Source: Terriglobales bacterium (GTDB lineage Bacteria; Acidobacteriota; Terriglobia; Terriglobales; Acidobacteriaceae). From it: a DNA stretch of 64,000 bases. The position numbers were made by a program, and so were the translations under genes. The stretch lies in the NCBI GenBank assembly GCA_035691485.1, contig DASSIZ010000011.1, positions 1 through 64,000 of the forward strand, written 5' to 3'. Positions 17,437 through 24,999 of this stretch are shown in pieces (the stretch's first letter is position 1; the number at the start of each line of letters is the position of its first letter). Under the pieces are notes generated by a model. It was not told where the DNA came from. It worked only from the letters and a program-made list of their open reading frames with translations, and made no database searches.

Positions 17437-17464
17437 AGCTGAGAGCCGATGGCTGACAGCTACT
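17437..17464. repeat. 7-bp array at gatC stop
   Basis: Four heptads such as AGCTGAG, AGCCGAT and GGCTGAC run up to and over the gatC stop codon. The unit is close to that of the iscR-iscS array. Confidence 0.5.
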
Positions 17465-17804
17465 TCTCAATCACTTTGGGCACTTTGAAAAATGTGCCGT
17501 CGCTCTCCGGTGCGTTCTCCATGATCACCTCGCGCGGCAAGGAGGGACCGGTCTTGTCATCGCGCATGGCATAGGCAAAGCGCGCAGTGCCGATCTTGCC
17601 CTGGTCAATGCCGTAGCGGTCGGAAGTTTGGGCCATGGGCTCTACGTTAGCCGTGTCCAGCTCGTTGAGGCGCGCGACATAATCGAGAATGGAGTTCAGG
17701 TCTTTGACCATGCGCGCGCGCTCGTCTGCCGTAAGCTCCAGGTTGGCAAGCTCAGCGACATAAACAACATCGTTTTCAGTGATCGGTTGTCGGTCGTCGC
17801 TCAT
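17460..17804 (-). CDS. gatC: Asp/Glu-tRNA amidotransferase subunit C
   Basis: A 114-residue subunit that holds GatA and GatB together. The N-terminal ITENDVVYVAELANLELTADE and the NSILDYVARLNELDT block match GatC, as does the C-terminal EVIMENAPESDGTFFKVPKVIE. The ATG at 17804 overlaps the stop of the upstream gene as ATGA, so the two are translationally coupled. The longer frame upstream is a frame shadow. Confidence 0.93.
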   Translation of the reverse strand: MSDDRQPITENDVVYVAELANLELTADERARMVKDLNSILDYVARLNELDTANVEPMAQTSDRYGIDQGKIGTARFAYAMRDDKTGPSLPREVIMENAPESDGTFFKVPKVIEK

Positions 17805-18127
17805 GCGCTCTGCGACCGCCGGTTGCCGGACAAATTGTTCATGGCTTTGGCAGATTCCTTGACGGTCACAAACTCGATCCGCTTGACCTTGGCGAACTGG
17901 TTGAGGGTGGCGAGATACCTGGGAACAAGCGAGACCAGTTCGGAGCGCCAGAGGGCGTCGGGCACCTCGACCCTGAGCACGCCGTCGGCGTAGTTGAGGG
18001 CGCGAGTGCGTGCCGCGACCGTGGCTCCGCAGGCCAGCGGCCAGCCAAGAATCGGGGCCTCCGCCGCCGGGGCGCGGCGGATGGCATCGACCACGATCTT
18101 CTGCAATCCTTCGCGCGCGCGGTCCAT
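17801..18127 (-). CDS. DUF721 (DciA-like) protein
   Basis: A 108-residue DUF721 protein. The family includes DciA, the ancestral loader/regulator of replicative helicase DnaB. The core shows GWPLACGATVAARTRALNYADGVLRVEVPDALWRSEL and a basic C terminus (VKRIEF...NRRSQSA). No DnaC is in view, as expected for DciA users. It is coupled to gatC by a 4-base ATGA overlap, an odd but stable-looking pairing. Assignment as true DciA is by family only. Confidence 0.75.
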   Translation of the reverse strand: MDRAREGLQKIVVDAIRRAPAAEAPILGWPLACGATVAARTRALNYADGVLRVEVPDALWRSELVSLVPRYLATLNQFAKVKRIEFVTVKESAKAMNNLSGNRRSQSA

Positions 18128-18242
18128 GTGAGCCTCCTTGCGGGCGATGAATTTGGGATTCTACCACTCGTCACCTGCGGAAGATTACCGGCGTAATTTG
18201 CGGGATTCTTTAGGCACGCTAGGATGCGTTTCGGGGTGAGTC

Positions 18243-18368
18243 ATGAAGGATGCGCAGAGGCCGCAGGGGCTGGCCGGAATGATGGAGACCAAGATATGGG
18301 ATTTCCTGACCGTGGCCGTGCTCCTGGTCGTAGTGGCACTGACGTATCTCTGGCTCGCACCGCAGTAG
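18243..18368 (+). CDS. 41-residue single-pass membrane microprotein A
   Basis: An open frame read directly from the sequence: a polar N terminus (MKDAQRPQGLAGMM), then ETKIWDFLTVAVLLVVV-type hydrophobic helix and a short YLWLAPQ end. It has one membrane segment (about 20-38). A second gene 250 bases downstream encodes the same length and pattern (ETRIWDYITFGVLVMLAVV, then YSWLVPH), so coding is supported by paralogy: ET(K/R)IWD(F/Y)(I/L)T, followed by a helix and (Y/S)-W-L-(A/V)-P. GGGGTGAG lies 2 bases before the ATG. No known family; the size recalls small subunit-type proteins of oxidases or transporters. Confidence 0.7.
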   Translation: MKDAQRPQGLAGMMETKIWDFLTVAVLLVVVALTYLWLAPQ

Positions 18369-18445
18369 ACCTTGGAACTTGAATCGGAGCGTTCGATACG
18401 CCGTGACTTGGGGGAGAAACGGCCTAGAGGACGCGCCGAGGTGAT

Positions 18446-18474
18446 GGCACGGTTCGCGCCGTGCCTTTTTTATT
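18446..18474 (+). terminator. intrinsic terminator after microprotein A
   Basis: Perfect 7-bp arms GGCACGG / CCGTGCC, 6-base loop, then TTTTTTATTT. It lies 78 bases downstream of the first microprotein gene and separates it from the second, so each is probably expressed alone. Confidence 0.85.
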
Positions 18475-18491
18475 TCAGCGATTTGCTCCTG

Positions 18492-18512
18492 GCCATTAGC
18501 TGTTAGCCGGAA
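18492..18512. repeat. short 7-bp array
   Basis: Three heptads GCCATTA, GCTGTTA and GCCGGAA follow the terminator. Minor example of the period-7 arrays. Confidence 0.4.
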
Positions 18513-18623
18513 ACCGCTGCTTTTGCGTTACCTCCGGACAATGCGCGTCCGATACCGTGCCTCGGCCCGGCGTAACATTGCCGCCGATGGGCAGGTGGGC
18601 CACCATGAGTATGGGGGTGGGCC

Positions 18624-18749
18624 ATGCCAATCAGCCGCACACAGCACGTACAGACGCCACTGAACGAAACCCGCATCTGGGACTACATCACGTTCGGAGT
18701 GCTGGTGATGCTCGCGGTCGTGATCTATTCCTGGCTGGTACCTCACTAG
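18624..18749 (+). CDS. 41-residue single-pass membrane microprotein B
   Basis: The second of the pair. It starts MPISRTQHVQTPL, then NETRIWDYITFGVLVMLAVV and ends YSWLVPH. Same length (41), same ET(R)IWD-aromatic-T entry to the helix and same Trp-Leu-x-Pro exit as microprotein A, while the N-terminal 14 residues differ. A GGGGGTGG stretch lies just upstream of the ATG. A period-7 array follows the stop. Function unknown; the two could be isoforms in one complex or differ in regulation. Confidence 0.7.
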   Translation: MPISRTQHVQTPLNETRIWDYITFGVLVMLAVVIYSWLVPH

Positions 18750-18760
18750 GGAGTTTCGAG

Positions 18761-18823
18761 TTTCTGGCTTCTGGCTTCTGGCTTCTGGCTTCTGGTTTCT
18801 GGTTTCTGCCTTCTGGTTTTCGG
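18761..18823. repeat. CTTCTGG 7-bp tandem array
   Basis: Nine consecutive heptads with consensus (C/T)TTCTGG run from 12 bases after microprotein B. This is the longest and cleanest period-7 array in the window and has no opposing arm. Confidence 0.9.
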
Positions 18824-18851
18824 TATCCGGAATCAGTGAGGGCAGGATCGA

Positions 18852-20249
18852 TCAGGCGCCGCGCTCGTTTTGAAAGTGCCCCCGCACGAATTCCACCGCC
18901 TGCTCGCGAGTGGTGATGGTCCCTTCCAACTGGCCGTCCTCGACGGTGGAAAGAATTTCGCGGAATCGCGGCCCCGGCCGGTACCCCATTTCCAGCAGAT
19001 CGTGTCCGGTCAGAAGCGGGCGCGGACGAATCTGTTCCGGCGGCGTCTGTTCAATCTTCAGCCGCAGGAATTCGTAGATACCGAGATCACCGTGACTAGC
19101 GAGGCAATCGATACGGTGCATTTCCAGGTGCTCGCCGAATTCAGACTGGCGCATAAAGCGCTTCAGGGTTGAGGGTTTCATCTTGAGCGCATCGGCAAAG
19201 CGCATGTGCTGGCCGACGAGGGCGGCAATCTGCTCTGCATCGTCGTTGGACATGCGTAGCCGGCGCGCAATTTCCCCAGCCATGGCGACGCCGACCTCGA
19301 CGTGATTGTCGAAGCGGATGCGGTCAGGCGCGACGCGGAACGTGGGCGGCTTGCCCACATCGTGTAGCAATGCGCCCCAGCCGAGCGTGCGCGAAGCGGC
19401 CGGCGGCAGCTTTTCCAGCATGAGCAGGGTGTGAATCCACACGTCACCCTCGGGATGAAACTGCGGCGGCTGCTCCACGCCCTTCATCTTCTCCACTTCG
19501 GGCAGGACTTCGTGCAGCAAGCCGGATTCATCCAGCAGCTCGAAGGCGCGGCGGGCGCGGCCCTCGGTGAGCATCTTGGTAAGCTCATCGCGCACACGTT
19601 CGCGGCTGACTTGCGAAACTTGCGGCGCCAACCGGCGAATGGCACGCATGGTAGCGTCATCGATGTGGTAGCCAAAGCGCGCGGCAAAACGCACTGCGCG
19701 CAGCATCCTCAGCTTATCTTCAGCAAAGCGCTGTTCCGGCAACCCGATGGTGCGGATGATCTGGTTCCGCAAATCATCCTGGCCGTTGACGTAATCGAGC
19801 ACCTGGTTGGTGACCGGGTCGAGCAGCAGGCCGTTGATGGTGAAGTCGCGGCGGCGCACGTCTTCACGGGGATCGCGGGTGTAGGTGACCTCGTCGGGAT
19901 GGCGGCCGTCGGTGTAGAGGCCGTCGGAACGGAAGGTGGCGACCTCAATTGTCGGGTGGTTGGTGGCTAGTGGTTGGCAGATGGGAGCCGCGTTCGAAGA
20001 CGAGCGCGTTCCGTGGTTAACCGAATCGACCGGAACCAACACTACGCCGAACTGCGCGCCCACGGCCCAGGTTTGGGGAAAGATGCGCATGACATCGTCA
20101 GGGTGTGCGTCGGTGGAGACGTCGTAGTCAGCGGGCTCGCGGCCGAGCAACAGGTCGCGCACACATCCGCCGACCAGATAACCCTGGTACCCGTGCTCGC
20201 GCAGCGTGCGAATAATTCCGACGGCAGCGGCTTTGGCGGAAGCAGGCAT
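18852..20249 (-). CDS. cca: CCA-adding enzyme / poly(A) polymerase family with HD domain
   Basis: A 465-residue class II tRNA nucleotidyltransferase. Catalytic head: LVGGCVRDLLLG at 25-36, DYD at 41-43, and RRDFTINGL near 133-141; then the RMLRAVRFAARFGY helix and an HD domain with His296-Asp297 (ALLHDVGKP). It matures tRNA 3' ends; whether it adds CCA or only part cannot be told. Residues about 74-99 (DSVNHGTRSSSN...TNHPT) interrupt the strand pair that normally joins VVLV to IEVATFR. The DNA for this insert holds a period-7 array (GTGGTTG, GTGGCTA), suggesting a repeat has entered the gene in frame. Confidence 0.9.
   Translation of the reverse strand: MPASAKAAAVGIIRTLREHGYQGYLVGGCVRDLLLGREPADYDVSTDAHPDDVMRIFPQTWAVGAQFGVVLVPVDSVNHGTRSSSNAAPICQPLATNHPTIEVATFRSDGLYTDGRHPDEVTYTRDPREDVRRRDFTINGLLLDPVTNQVLDYVNGQDDLRNQIIRTIGLPEQRFAEDKLRMLRAVRFAARFGYHIDDATMRAIRRLAPQVSQVSRERVRDELTKMLTEGRARRAFELLDESGLLHEVLPEVEKMKGVEQPPQFHPEGDVWIHTLLMLEKLPPAASRTLGWGALLHDVGKPPTFRVAPDRIRFDNHVEVGVAMAGEIARRLRMSNDDAEQIAALVGQHMRFADALKMKPSTLKRFMRQSEFGEHLEMHRIDCLASHGDLGIYEFLRLKIEQTPPEQIRPRPLLTGHDLLEMGYRPGPRFREILSTVEDGQLEGTITTREQAVEFVRGHFQNERGA
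19956..19983. repeat. 7-bp array inside the CCA-adding gene
   Basis: Four heptads (GTGGTTG, GTGGCTA, GTGGTTG, GCAGATG) lie within coding sequence, exactly where the protein has a non-conserved insertion. Most other arrays are intergenic. Confidence 0.65.
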
Positions 20250-20322
20250 TAGCTTTTGGCTCTTAGCTTTTGGCTCTTCTGTCCAAAAAGCTAATGGCTA
20301 ACAGCCAAGAGCTAGTTGCTAG
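20250..20322. repeat. inverted 7-bp arrays between cca and tsaD
   Basis: Left units alternate TAGCTTT and TGGCTCT, each twice (20250-20277). Right units AAGCTAA, TGGCTAA, CAGCCAA, GAGCTAG and TTGCTAG (20288-20322) keep the same period. The arms are largely complementary. It sits between the two divergent start codons, within 10 bases of each, so it must overlap both promoters or leaders. Confidence 0.8.
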
Positions 20323-20331
20323 TATAGAGAT

Positions 20332-21498
20332 ATGCCTGACGCCTACATCCTGGGAATTGAGAGCTCCTGCGACGAGACGGCGGCGGCGGTGGTGCGCTCG
20401 GGTGAGCAGGTGATTTCCAACGTCGTGCTCTCGCAGATCGCAACGCACCGCCCGTACGGCGGCGTGGTGCCGGAACTGGCGTCGCGCGAACACCTGCGCG
20501 CCATCATTCCGGTAGTGCGGACGGCGCTGGCGGAAGCCGGGCGGGATTACCAGGCGATCGACGCCATCGCGGTCACGCGCGGTCCGGGACTGGCGGGCGC
20601 GCTGCTGGTCGGCATCAGCTTCGCCAAGGCGCTGGCGTATGCGCTCGACAAGCCGCTGATCGCGGTCAATCACCTGGAAGGACACATCCACGCCGTACTG
20701 CTGGAGGAGCGCCAGAAAGGCAATCGCGAAATGCGCTTCCCGGTGCTCGCGCTGGTGGTTTCCGGCGGGCACACGCACCTGTACCTGGCCGAGCAGCGGG
20801 GCGAAAGCTGGACCTACGGGAACATTGGGCACACGCGTGACGACGCTGCCGGCGAGGCTTTCGACAAGGTCGCCAAGCTGCTGGGGCTCGGCTATCCCGG
20901 CGGGCCGATCATTGACCAGCTTGCCGCACACGGAAGCCCCAAGGCAGTGAAGTTCACATTTGCGCAGATCAAACACAGGGATCGGAAAGATCGGGTGGAC
21001 CCGGCCGAGGGCGGCCGGGCTACAGTGGAGAGCCGCGCGACATTCGACTTTTCGTTCAGCGGCATCAAGACGGCGGTGCTGCGCTACGTGGAAACGCACA
21101 AGATGGAACGCGTGATCCAGGCGCGCAGCGCTGCACTGGCCGCCCTTTCCAAACCCACCACTGCCGACATCCTGCGCTACAGCGATCCCACGACGCTCGA
21201 CGTGGTAGCGTCGTTCCAAGCAGCAGTCGTCGGCGACCTTGTGGATAAAACTCTAGCCGCAGCGCGCGAGTACGATGCCGAGACATTGTTTGTCACCGGG
21301 GGCGTCGCCGCCAACAGCGAGCTGCGCCGGCGCTTTGAGGAGCAGGCGGCACAGCAGGGCTTGCCGGTCTTCTTCCCTTCTCGTCCGCTGTCCACCGACA
21401 ATGCGGCGATGATTGCGGCAGCGGCGTATCCAAAATTTGTGGCGGGTGAGTTTGCCGAGCCTGAGCTTTCGGCCGAGGCGGGTTTGCAACTGCGCTAG
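20332..21498 (+). CDS. tsaD: tRNA threonylcarbamoyladenosine synthesis protein TsaD
   Basis: A 388-residue ASKHA-fold protein that moves the threonylcarbamoyl group to A37 of ANN-decoding tRNAs. It begins ILGIESSCDETAAAV, has the metal-binding NHLEGH (His114, His118), SGGHTHLYL, and GGVAANSELRRRF with a final STDNAAMIAAA. It is about 40-50 residues longer than usual: residues about 215-235 (KHRDRKDRVDPAEGG region) precede the conserved FDFSFSGIKTA, and another 20 lie after LRYVETHK. The first insert is encoded by a GC-rich perfect palindrome at 21000-21019. Its stop overlaps that of the convergent receiver gene. Confidence 0.95.
   Translation: MPDAYILGIESSCDETAAAVVRSGEQVISNVVLSQIATHRPYGGVVPELASREHLRAIIPVVRTALAEAGRDYQAIDAIAVTRGPGLAGALLVGISFAKALAYALDKPLIAVNHLEGHIHAVLLEERQKGNREMRFPVLALVVSGGHTHLYLAEQRGESWTYGNIGHTRDDAAGEAFDKVAKLLGLGYPGGPIIDQLAAHGSPKAVKFTFAQIKHRDRKDRVDPAEGGRATVESRATFDFSFSGIKTAVLRYVETHKMERVIQARSAALAALSKPTTADILRYSDPTTLDVVASFQAAVVGDLVDKTLAAAREYDAETLFVTGGVAANSELRRRFEEQAAQQGLPVFFPSRPLSTDNAAMIAAAAYPKFVAGEFAEPELSAEAGLQLR
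21000..21019. repeat. GC palindrome inside tsaD
   Basis: Arms CCCGGCCG and CGGCCGGG are perfectly complementary around AGGG. It encodes the DPAEGGRA part of a non-conserved insertion in TsaD, so it may be a REP-type element that landed in frame. Confidence 0.5.
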
Positions 21499-21875
21499 TT
21501 GACGGCCGCGGACCCCATGGTCGCATCCAGCGCCCTGGTGAGCTGCTGATCGATGTCGATATCCTTGTAGATGACGTAGTCGGCGCGACCCTCGGGCTGC
21601 ATTTCTCGCACGCTGCTGCGCCCGGCCAGCACCACGATGGGAATGCGCGCCATGCGGGCATCGGCCTTGACCGCGGTAATCAGCTCACTACCAGTCATCT
21701 TGGGCATCATTAGGTCGGTCACGATCAGGTCGGGAAGCACGGTGGCGAGGATCTGCATCGCTTCCGCGCCGTTGGTCGCCGAGGTAACCGAGAACCCGCG
21801 CTCCTCCAGGAATCTGCAGACGGTGTGCCGGATCAGCATGGAGTCGTCAACGACGAGCGCGATCTGTTGCAGCAT
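21495..21875 (-). CDS. single-domain response regulator (CheY-like)
   Basis: A 126-residue receiver domain without an output domain. Acid pocket DD at 10-11, phospho-acceptor Asp54 in IVTDLMMPKMTG, and the conserved Lys in the late IYKDID. The usual Thr/Ser after the fourth strand is Ala84 (VVLAGRSS), so the switch may be altered. No histidine kinase is nearby, making it an orphan. The ATG at 21875 has AGGAGA upstream; 8 earlier residues of the open frame are not used. Its stop and that of tsaD share the 4 bases CTAG. Confidence 0.85.
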   Translation of the reverse strand: MLQQIALVVDDSMLIRHTVCRFLEERGFSVTSATNGAEAMQILATVLPDLIVTDLMMPKMTGSELITAVKADARMARIPIVVLAGRSSVREMQPEGRADYVIYKDIDIDQQLTRALDATMGSAAVN

Positions 21876-22079
21876 CGTTTCTCCTGACGTCAGCACCACT
21901 ACACCACGCCGGGGGCGGACGGATTACGCCATGCGACCGGAGTTTGGGTCCTGTAGCTGGAAAGTACCAAAGCGGGGAGAGGCCCCACAAGGTGACAACT
22001 GGGGTGCGGGGTATTACTTCAGTACTATGCGCGGTATTTGCGTTGCAACAAACAGCGCGGGGGATGGTGACAGGGACAT

Positions 22080-23048
22080 TCAGTCGCCGGTCCCTTCCAC
22101 CGCCGGCAGTTCCGCCATCTTGGGATCGGCGCCGGTTTTGGCCTTCACCTTGGCGCTGGTGACCAGCGCGACGGCGGCAACGATAATCACCGAGCCAGCC
22201 AGAATGTAGACGTCCACGGTCTCGTGCAACACCACCCAGCCGAGAAAGACAGCCACTACGGGATTGACATACGCGTAGGTAGCCACCTTCGGCATGGGGA
22301 CGTTTTGCAGAAGCCAGATATAGGCGCTGTAACCCACCCAGGAACCGAACACGACCAGGTAGGCAATGGCGCCGATTCCTGAGGCCGTCCACTGCGCGCG
22401 CGCCGGATCGCCGAGCGCAAACGCCAGTGTGAGGTTAAGGGCGCCGGCGATTGCCATTTGCCATCCGGTGGCGGAAAAGGCATCAATGCCGTGCTGCCAG
22501 CGCTTGGACAGGGCCGACCCCAAGGCCCAGGTGAAAGAGGCGATGGGCAGCGTGAGCGCCGCCAGCAGGACGCGGCGATCCAGTGGATTGGAGGACATCT
22601 CGCGCAGCTTCGGCCATAGCAGCACCACGATCCCGGCAATGCCGAGCAGCAGGCCGGCGACACCGCGCCGGGAGATACGGTCCCCGCGAAATATCCAGGT
22701 ATCGATCAGCAGGAACCAGAGCGGCGTCATGGACACGATGAGCGCCGAAAGCCCGGTAGGGACGACCTCTTCGGCATGCGCCAGGATGGGGTTAGCGAAG
22801 GTCAGAAGCAGCGCGCCTATCACACCGAGCTTTACAGCTTCCGCGAGCGTGACGCGAATTTTCCTTCCGCTCACCGCGCACCAGGCCAGCATCAGCAGAC
22901 CGGCAATCAGGAAGCGCGTGCCGGTCATCAGCAGCGGCGGAATGTGTTCTACGGCGATGCCGATGCCGAGGTAGGTCGAGCCCCAGAACACATACACCAG
23001 CGCGAACGCAAAGATGACGCGAAAGCCGTGCTGGCGCGACTCGGACAT
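22080..23048 (-). CDS. EamA-family (DMT) permease
   Basis: A 322-residue inner-membrane protein with ten predicted helices in two EamA repeats. Typical marks: FWGSTYLGIGIAVEHIPPLLMTGTRFLIAG in the first repeat, FANPILAHAEEVVPTGLSALI, and the second-repeat YAYVNPVVAVFLGWVVLHET. Relatives export amino acids, nucleotides or metabolites (YedA/RhaT-like); substrate unknown. The start at 23048 is chosen because the first helix begins there; the open frame extends 164 codons upstream through a region without coding character. Confidence 0.85.
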   Translation of the reverse strand: MSESRQHGFRVIFAFALVYVFWGSTYLGIGIAVEHIPPLLMTGTRFLIAGLLMLAWCAVSGRKIRVTLAEAVKLGVIGALLLTFANPILAHAEEVVPTGLSALIVSMTPLWFLLIDTWIFRGDRISRRGVAGLLLGIAGIVVLLWPKLREMSSNPLDRRVLLAALTLPIASFTWALGSALSKRWQHGIDAFSATGWQMAIAGALNLTLAFALGDPARAQWTASGIGAIAYLVVFGSWVGYSAYIWLLQNVPMPKVATYAYVNPVVAVFLGWVVLHETVDVYILAGSVIIVAAVALVTSAKVKAKTGADPKMAELPAVEGTGD

Positions 23049-23496
23049 AGGGGGATGGAACTTACGATAACAGATGACGAAAGCGGCAGACCGCTGCACT
23101 AGTGCACCTTTGCCAGAACATGCCCAAGCTGAAGCCTTCGGGAGCGCCGACCGGGCCGCCGGTGTAAACCGGTTACCGTCGTTCCACCGAACCATGTCTT
23201 TTGGTGGGCCGGTTTCGGTGGGCACGGGGCTATAATGGCAGCAGGTTTCAGTATGTCGCGCCCGCTGCATCACGGAAAAATCGAGGCCGCGCCGCCTTGC
23301 CGCTTGCGGCTCATCCTGACCCGTCCGCGCGCCGGGCTGAACTTTGTCCCTTCCCGCTCCCGCCCCAGCTTGTTCGGCGGCGACTAAGCGACTCTCCTCC
23401 GCCCCCGGTACTCCTGCCCGCATAGTTTGCGGGTTGGCACGCTGCATGGTTCTTGCGCCGTCGCCGTCAATGGCCCGGCATTCCTCGGAGGAAGTC
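23049..23496. other. divergent intergenic region with long leader
   Basis: The 448 bases hold the promoters of the EamA gene (minus) and the aminotransferase (plus). A perfect TATAAT lies at 23231-23236 on the plus strand, about 255 bases before the aminotransferase ATG, so its mRNA could have a long leader; no known riboswitch was recognised in it. A GC-rich inverted motif with AAACCGGTTACC lies near 23166-23177. Confidence 0.4.
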
Positions 23497-24885
23497 ATGT
23501 CGAGCACAGTCACCATTCCCGCAGGACCCCATATTCGCACTCAGTTACCTGGGCCGAACGCGCGCCGGGTACTGGAAGGCGATAAGACGTACATCTCGCC
23601 TTCATACACGCGCTCTTATCCGCTGGTCGCCAAGCGCGGCCGCGGTGTTGTCATCGAGGATGTTGACGGCAACGAGTTCCTGGATTTTGCCGCCGGCATC
23701 GCGGTCACCTCGACCGGCCATTGCCATCCCGAGGTGGTCGCCGCCATACAGCAGCAGGCGGCAGAACTGATCCACATGTCGGGCACCGATTTCTACTACG
23801 AGAACATGGTCACCTTCGCCGAGCGGCTCTCGAAAGTGGCGCCGATGAGGGGGCCTCACCGCTGCTATTTCGGCAATTCCGGCGCGGAGGCAATCGAGGC
23901 CGCCATCAAGCTGTCGCGCTATCACACCAAGCGGCAGAACATCATCGCCTTCTATGGCGCGTTCCACGGCCGCACCATGGGAGCGCTGTCGTTAACGTCG
24001 TCGAAGGTGCAGCAGCGCCGCCGTTTCTTCCCGCTGATGCCGGGCGTCACGCACGTTCCCTACCCGAACTTGTATCGACGACCTCAAGGCTCGGATGCAG
24101 AGGAATACGCGGTGGAGTGCGCGCGCTTCATCGAGCAGAAGGTACTGAAAACGACGCTGCCGCCGGAAGAGGTCGCCGCGATTTTTGTTGAGCCGATCCA
24201 GGGCGAGGGCGGATACATTGTCGCGCCGCCGGAGTTTCTGAAAGAACTGCGCCGCATCTGCGACGAGCACGGCATCCTGCTGGTTGCCGACGAAGTGCAG
24301 TGCGGCTCGGGACGAAGCGGTAAGTGGTGGGCGATCCAGCACGCGGGAGTGGAGCCGGACATCGTCTGCATTGCCAAGGGAATTGCCTCCGGCATGCCGT
24401 TGAGCGCAATCGTTACGCGCAAGGAGATCATGGACTGGGTGCCGGGCTCGCACGCCTCCACCTTCGGCGGAAACCCGGTATGCATCGCCGCCGCGCTGGC
24501 GACCATGAACGTGCTGGAACGCGAGGGCATCGCCAACGCCGATGCCGTCGGACGCCACATCATGCAGCGCATCAGCCTCTGGCCGCAGAAGTACGACCTG
24601 GTGGGAGACGTCCGCGGACGCGGGTTGATGATCGGCGTGGAACTGGTCACCAACAAGCAGAGCAAATCGCCCGCGGGACCGGCGCGCGACAAAGTGGTCG
24701 AACTGGCCTTCGAGCGCGGCTGCCTGTTCCTGGGCGCGGGGGAAAACTCCCTCCGCATCTGCCCGCCGCTCATCATCAGCAAGGAGCAGGCGGACATCGG
24801 GCTGGACATTCTGGAACAGTGCATCAGCACGGTGGACAAAGGCTCCAAGGCGGGGGCGGGAAAAGGAAAGCCGCAGGGAGCGTGA
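23497..24885 (+). CDS. class III PLP aminotransferase (acetylornithine/GABA type)
   Basis: A 462-residue fold-type I aminotransferase. Visible are DVDGNEFLDFAAGIAV, FGNSGAEAIEAAIKL (phosphate cup), YGAFHGRTMGALSLT, the Asp-Glu pair in VADEVQCGSGRSGKWW and the PLP lysine in CIAKGIASGMPLSAIV. The sequence is closer to 4-aminobutyrate and lysine-type ligases of the GabT group than to ArgD, but the substrate cannot be fixed. No arg or gab gene adjoins. ATG 23497 has GGAGGAA at a good distance; the longer frame is not supported. A terminator follows. Confidence 0.9.
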   Translation: MSSTVTIPAGPHIRTQLPGPNARRVLEGDKTYISPSYTRSYPLVAKRGRGVVIEDVDGNEFLDFAAGIAVTSTGHCHPEVVAAIQQQAAELIHMSGTDFYYENMVTFAERLSKVAPMRGPHRCYFGNSGAEAIEAAIKLSRYHTKRQNIIAFYGAFHGRTMGALSLTSSKVQQRRRFFPLMPGVTHVPYPNLYRRPQGSDAEEYAVECARFIEQKVLKTTLPPEEVAAIFVEPIQGEGGYIVAPPEFLKELRRICDEHGILLVADEVQCGSGRSGKWWAIQHAGVEPDIVCIAKGIASGMPLSAIVTRKEIMDWVPGSHASTFGGNPVCIAAALATMNVLEREGIANADAVGRHIMQRISLWPQKYDLVGDVRGRGLMIGVELVTNKQSKSPAGPARDKVVELAFERGCLFLGAGENSLRICPPLIISKEQADIGLDILEQCISTVDKGSKAGAGKGKPQGA

Positions 24886-24887
24886 AG

Positions 24888-24999
24888 AGATTGCCGAATT
24901 GCAGACTTGGCCCGGTCAGAATCGGCCGGGCTTTTCTTTTACTGAATCATTGCGGAACAGTTTCGGCGATTCCGCAGTTCGGCAATTCCGCAATTACTG
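24888..24999. repeat. 8-bp inverted arrays around a terminator
   Basis: Octads such as AGATTGCC and GAATTGCA (24888-24903) on the left face GTTTCGGC, GATTCCGC, AGTTCGGC and AATTCCGC (24960-24991) on the right; the arms are complementary. The intrinsic terminator at 24910-24940 sits in the loop, and the right arm ends over the nadA stop codon. Confidence 0.75.
24910..24940 (+). terminator. intrinsic terminator after aminotransferase
   Basis: Arms GCCCGG (24910-24915) and CCGGGC (24926-24931) with a 10-base loop, followed by TTTTCTTTT. Confidence 0.85.

Noticed and set aside
18761-18823. Possible CRISPR-type array
   Set aside because: Units are 7 bp with no spacers and no cas genes nearby.
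23049-23540. 164-codon N-terminal extension of the EamA permease
   Set aside because: It crosses a likely promoter region, has no family match and precedes the natural first helix.
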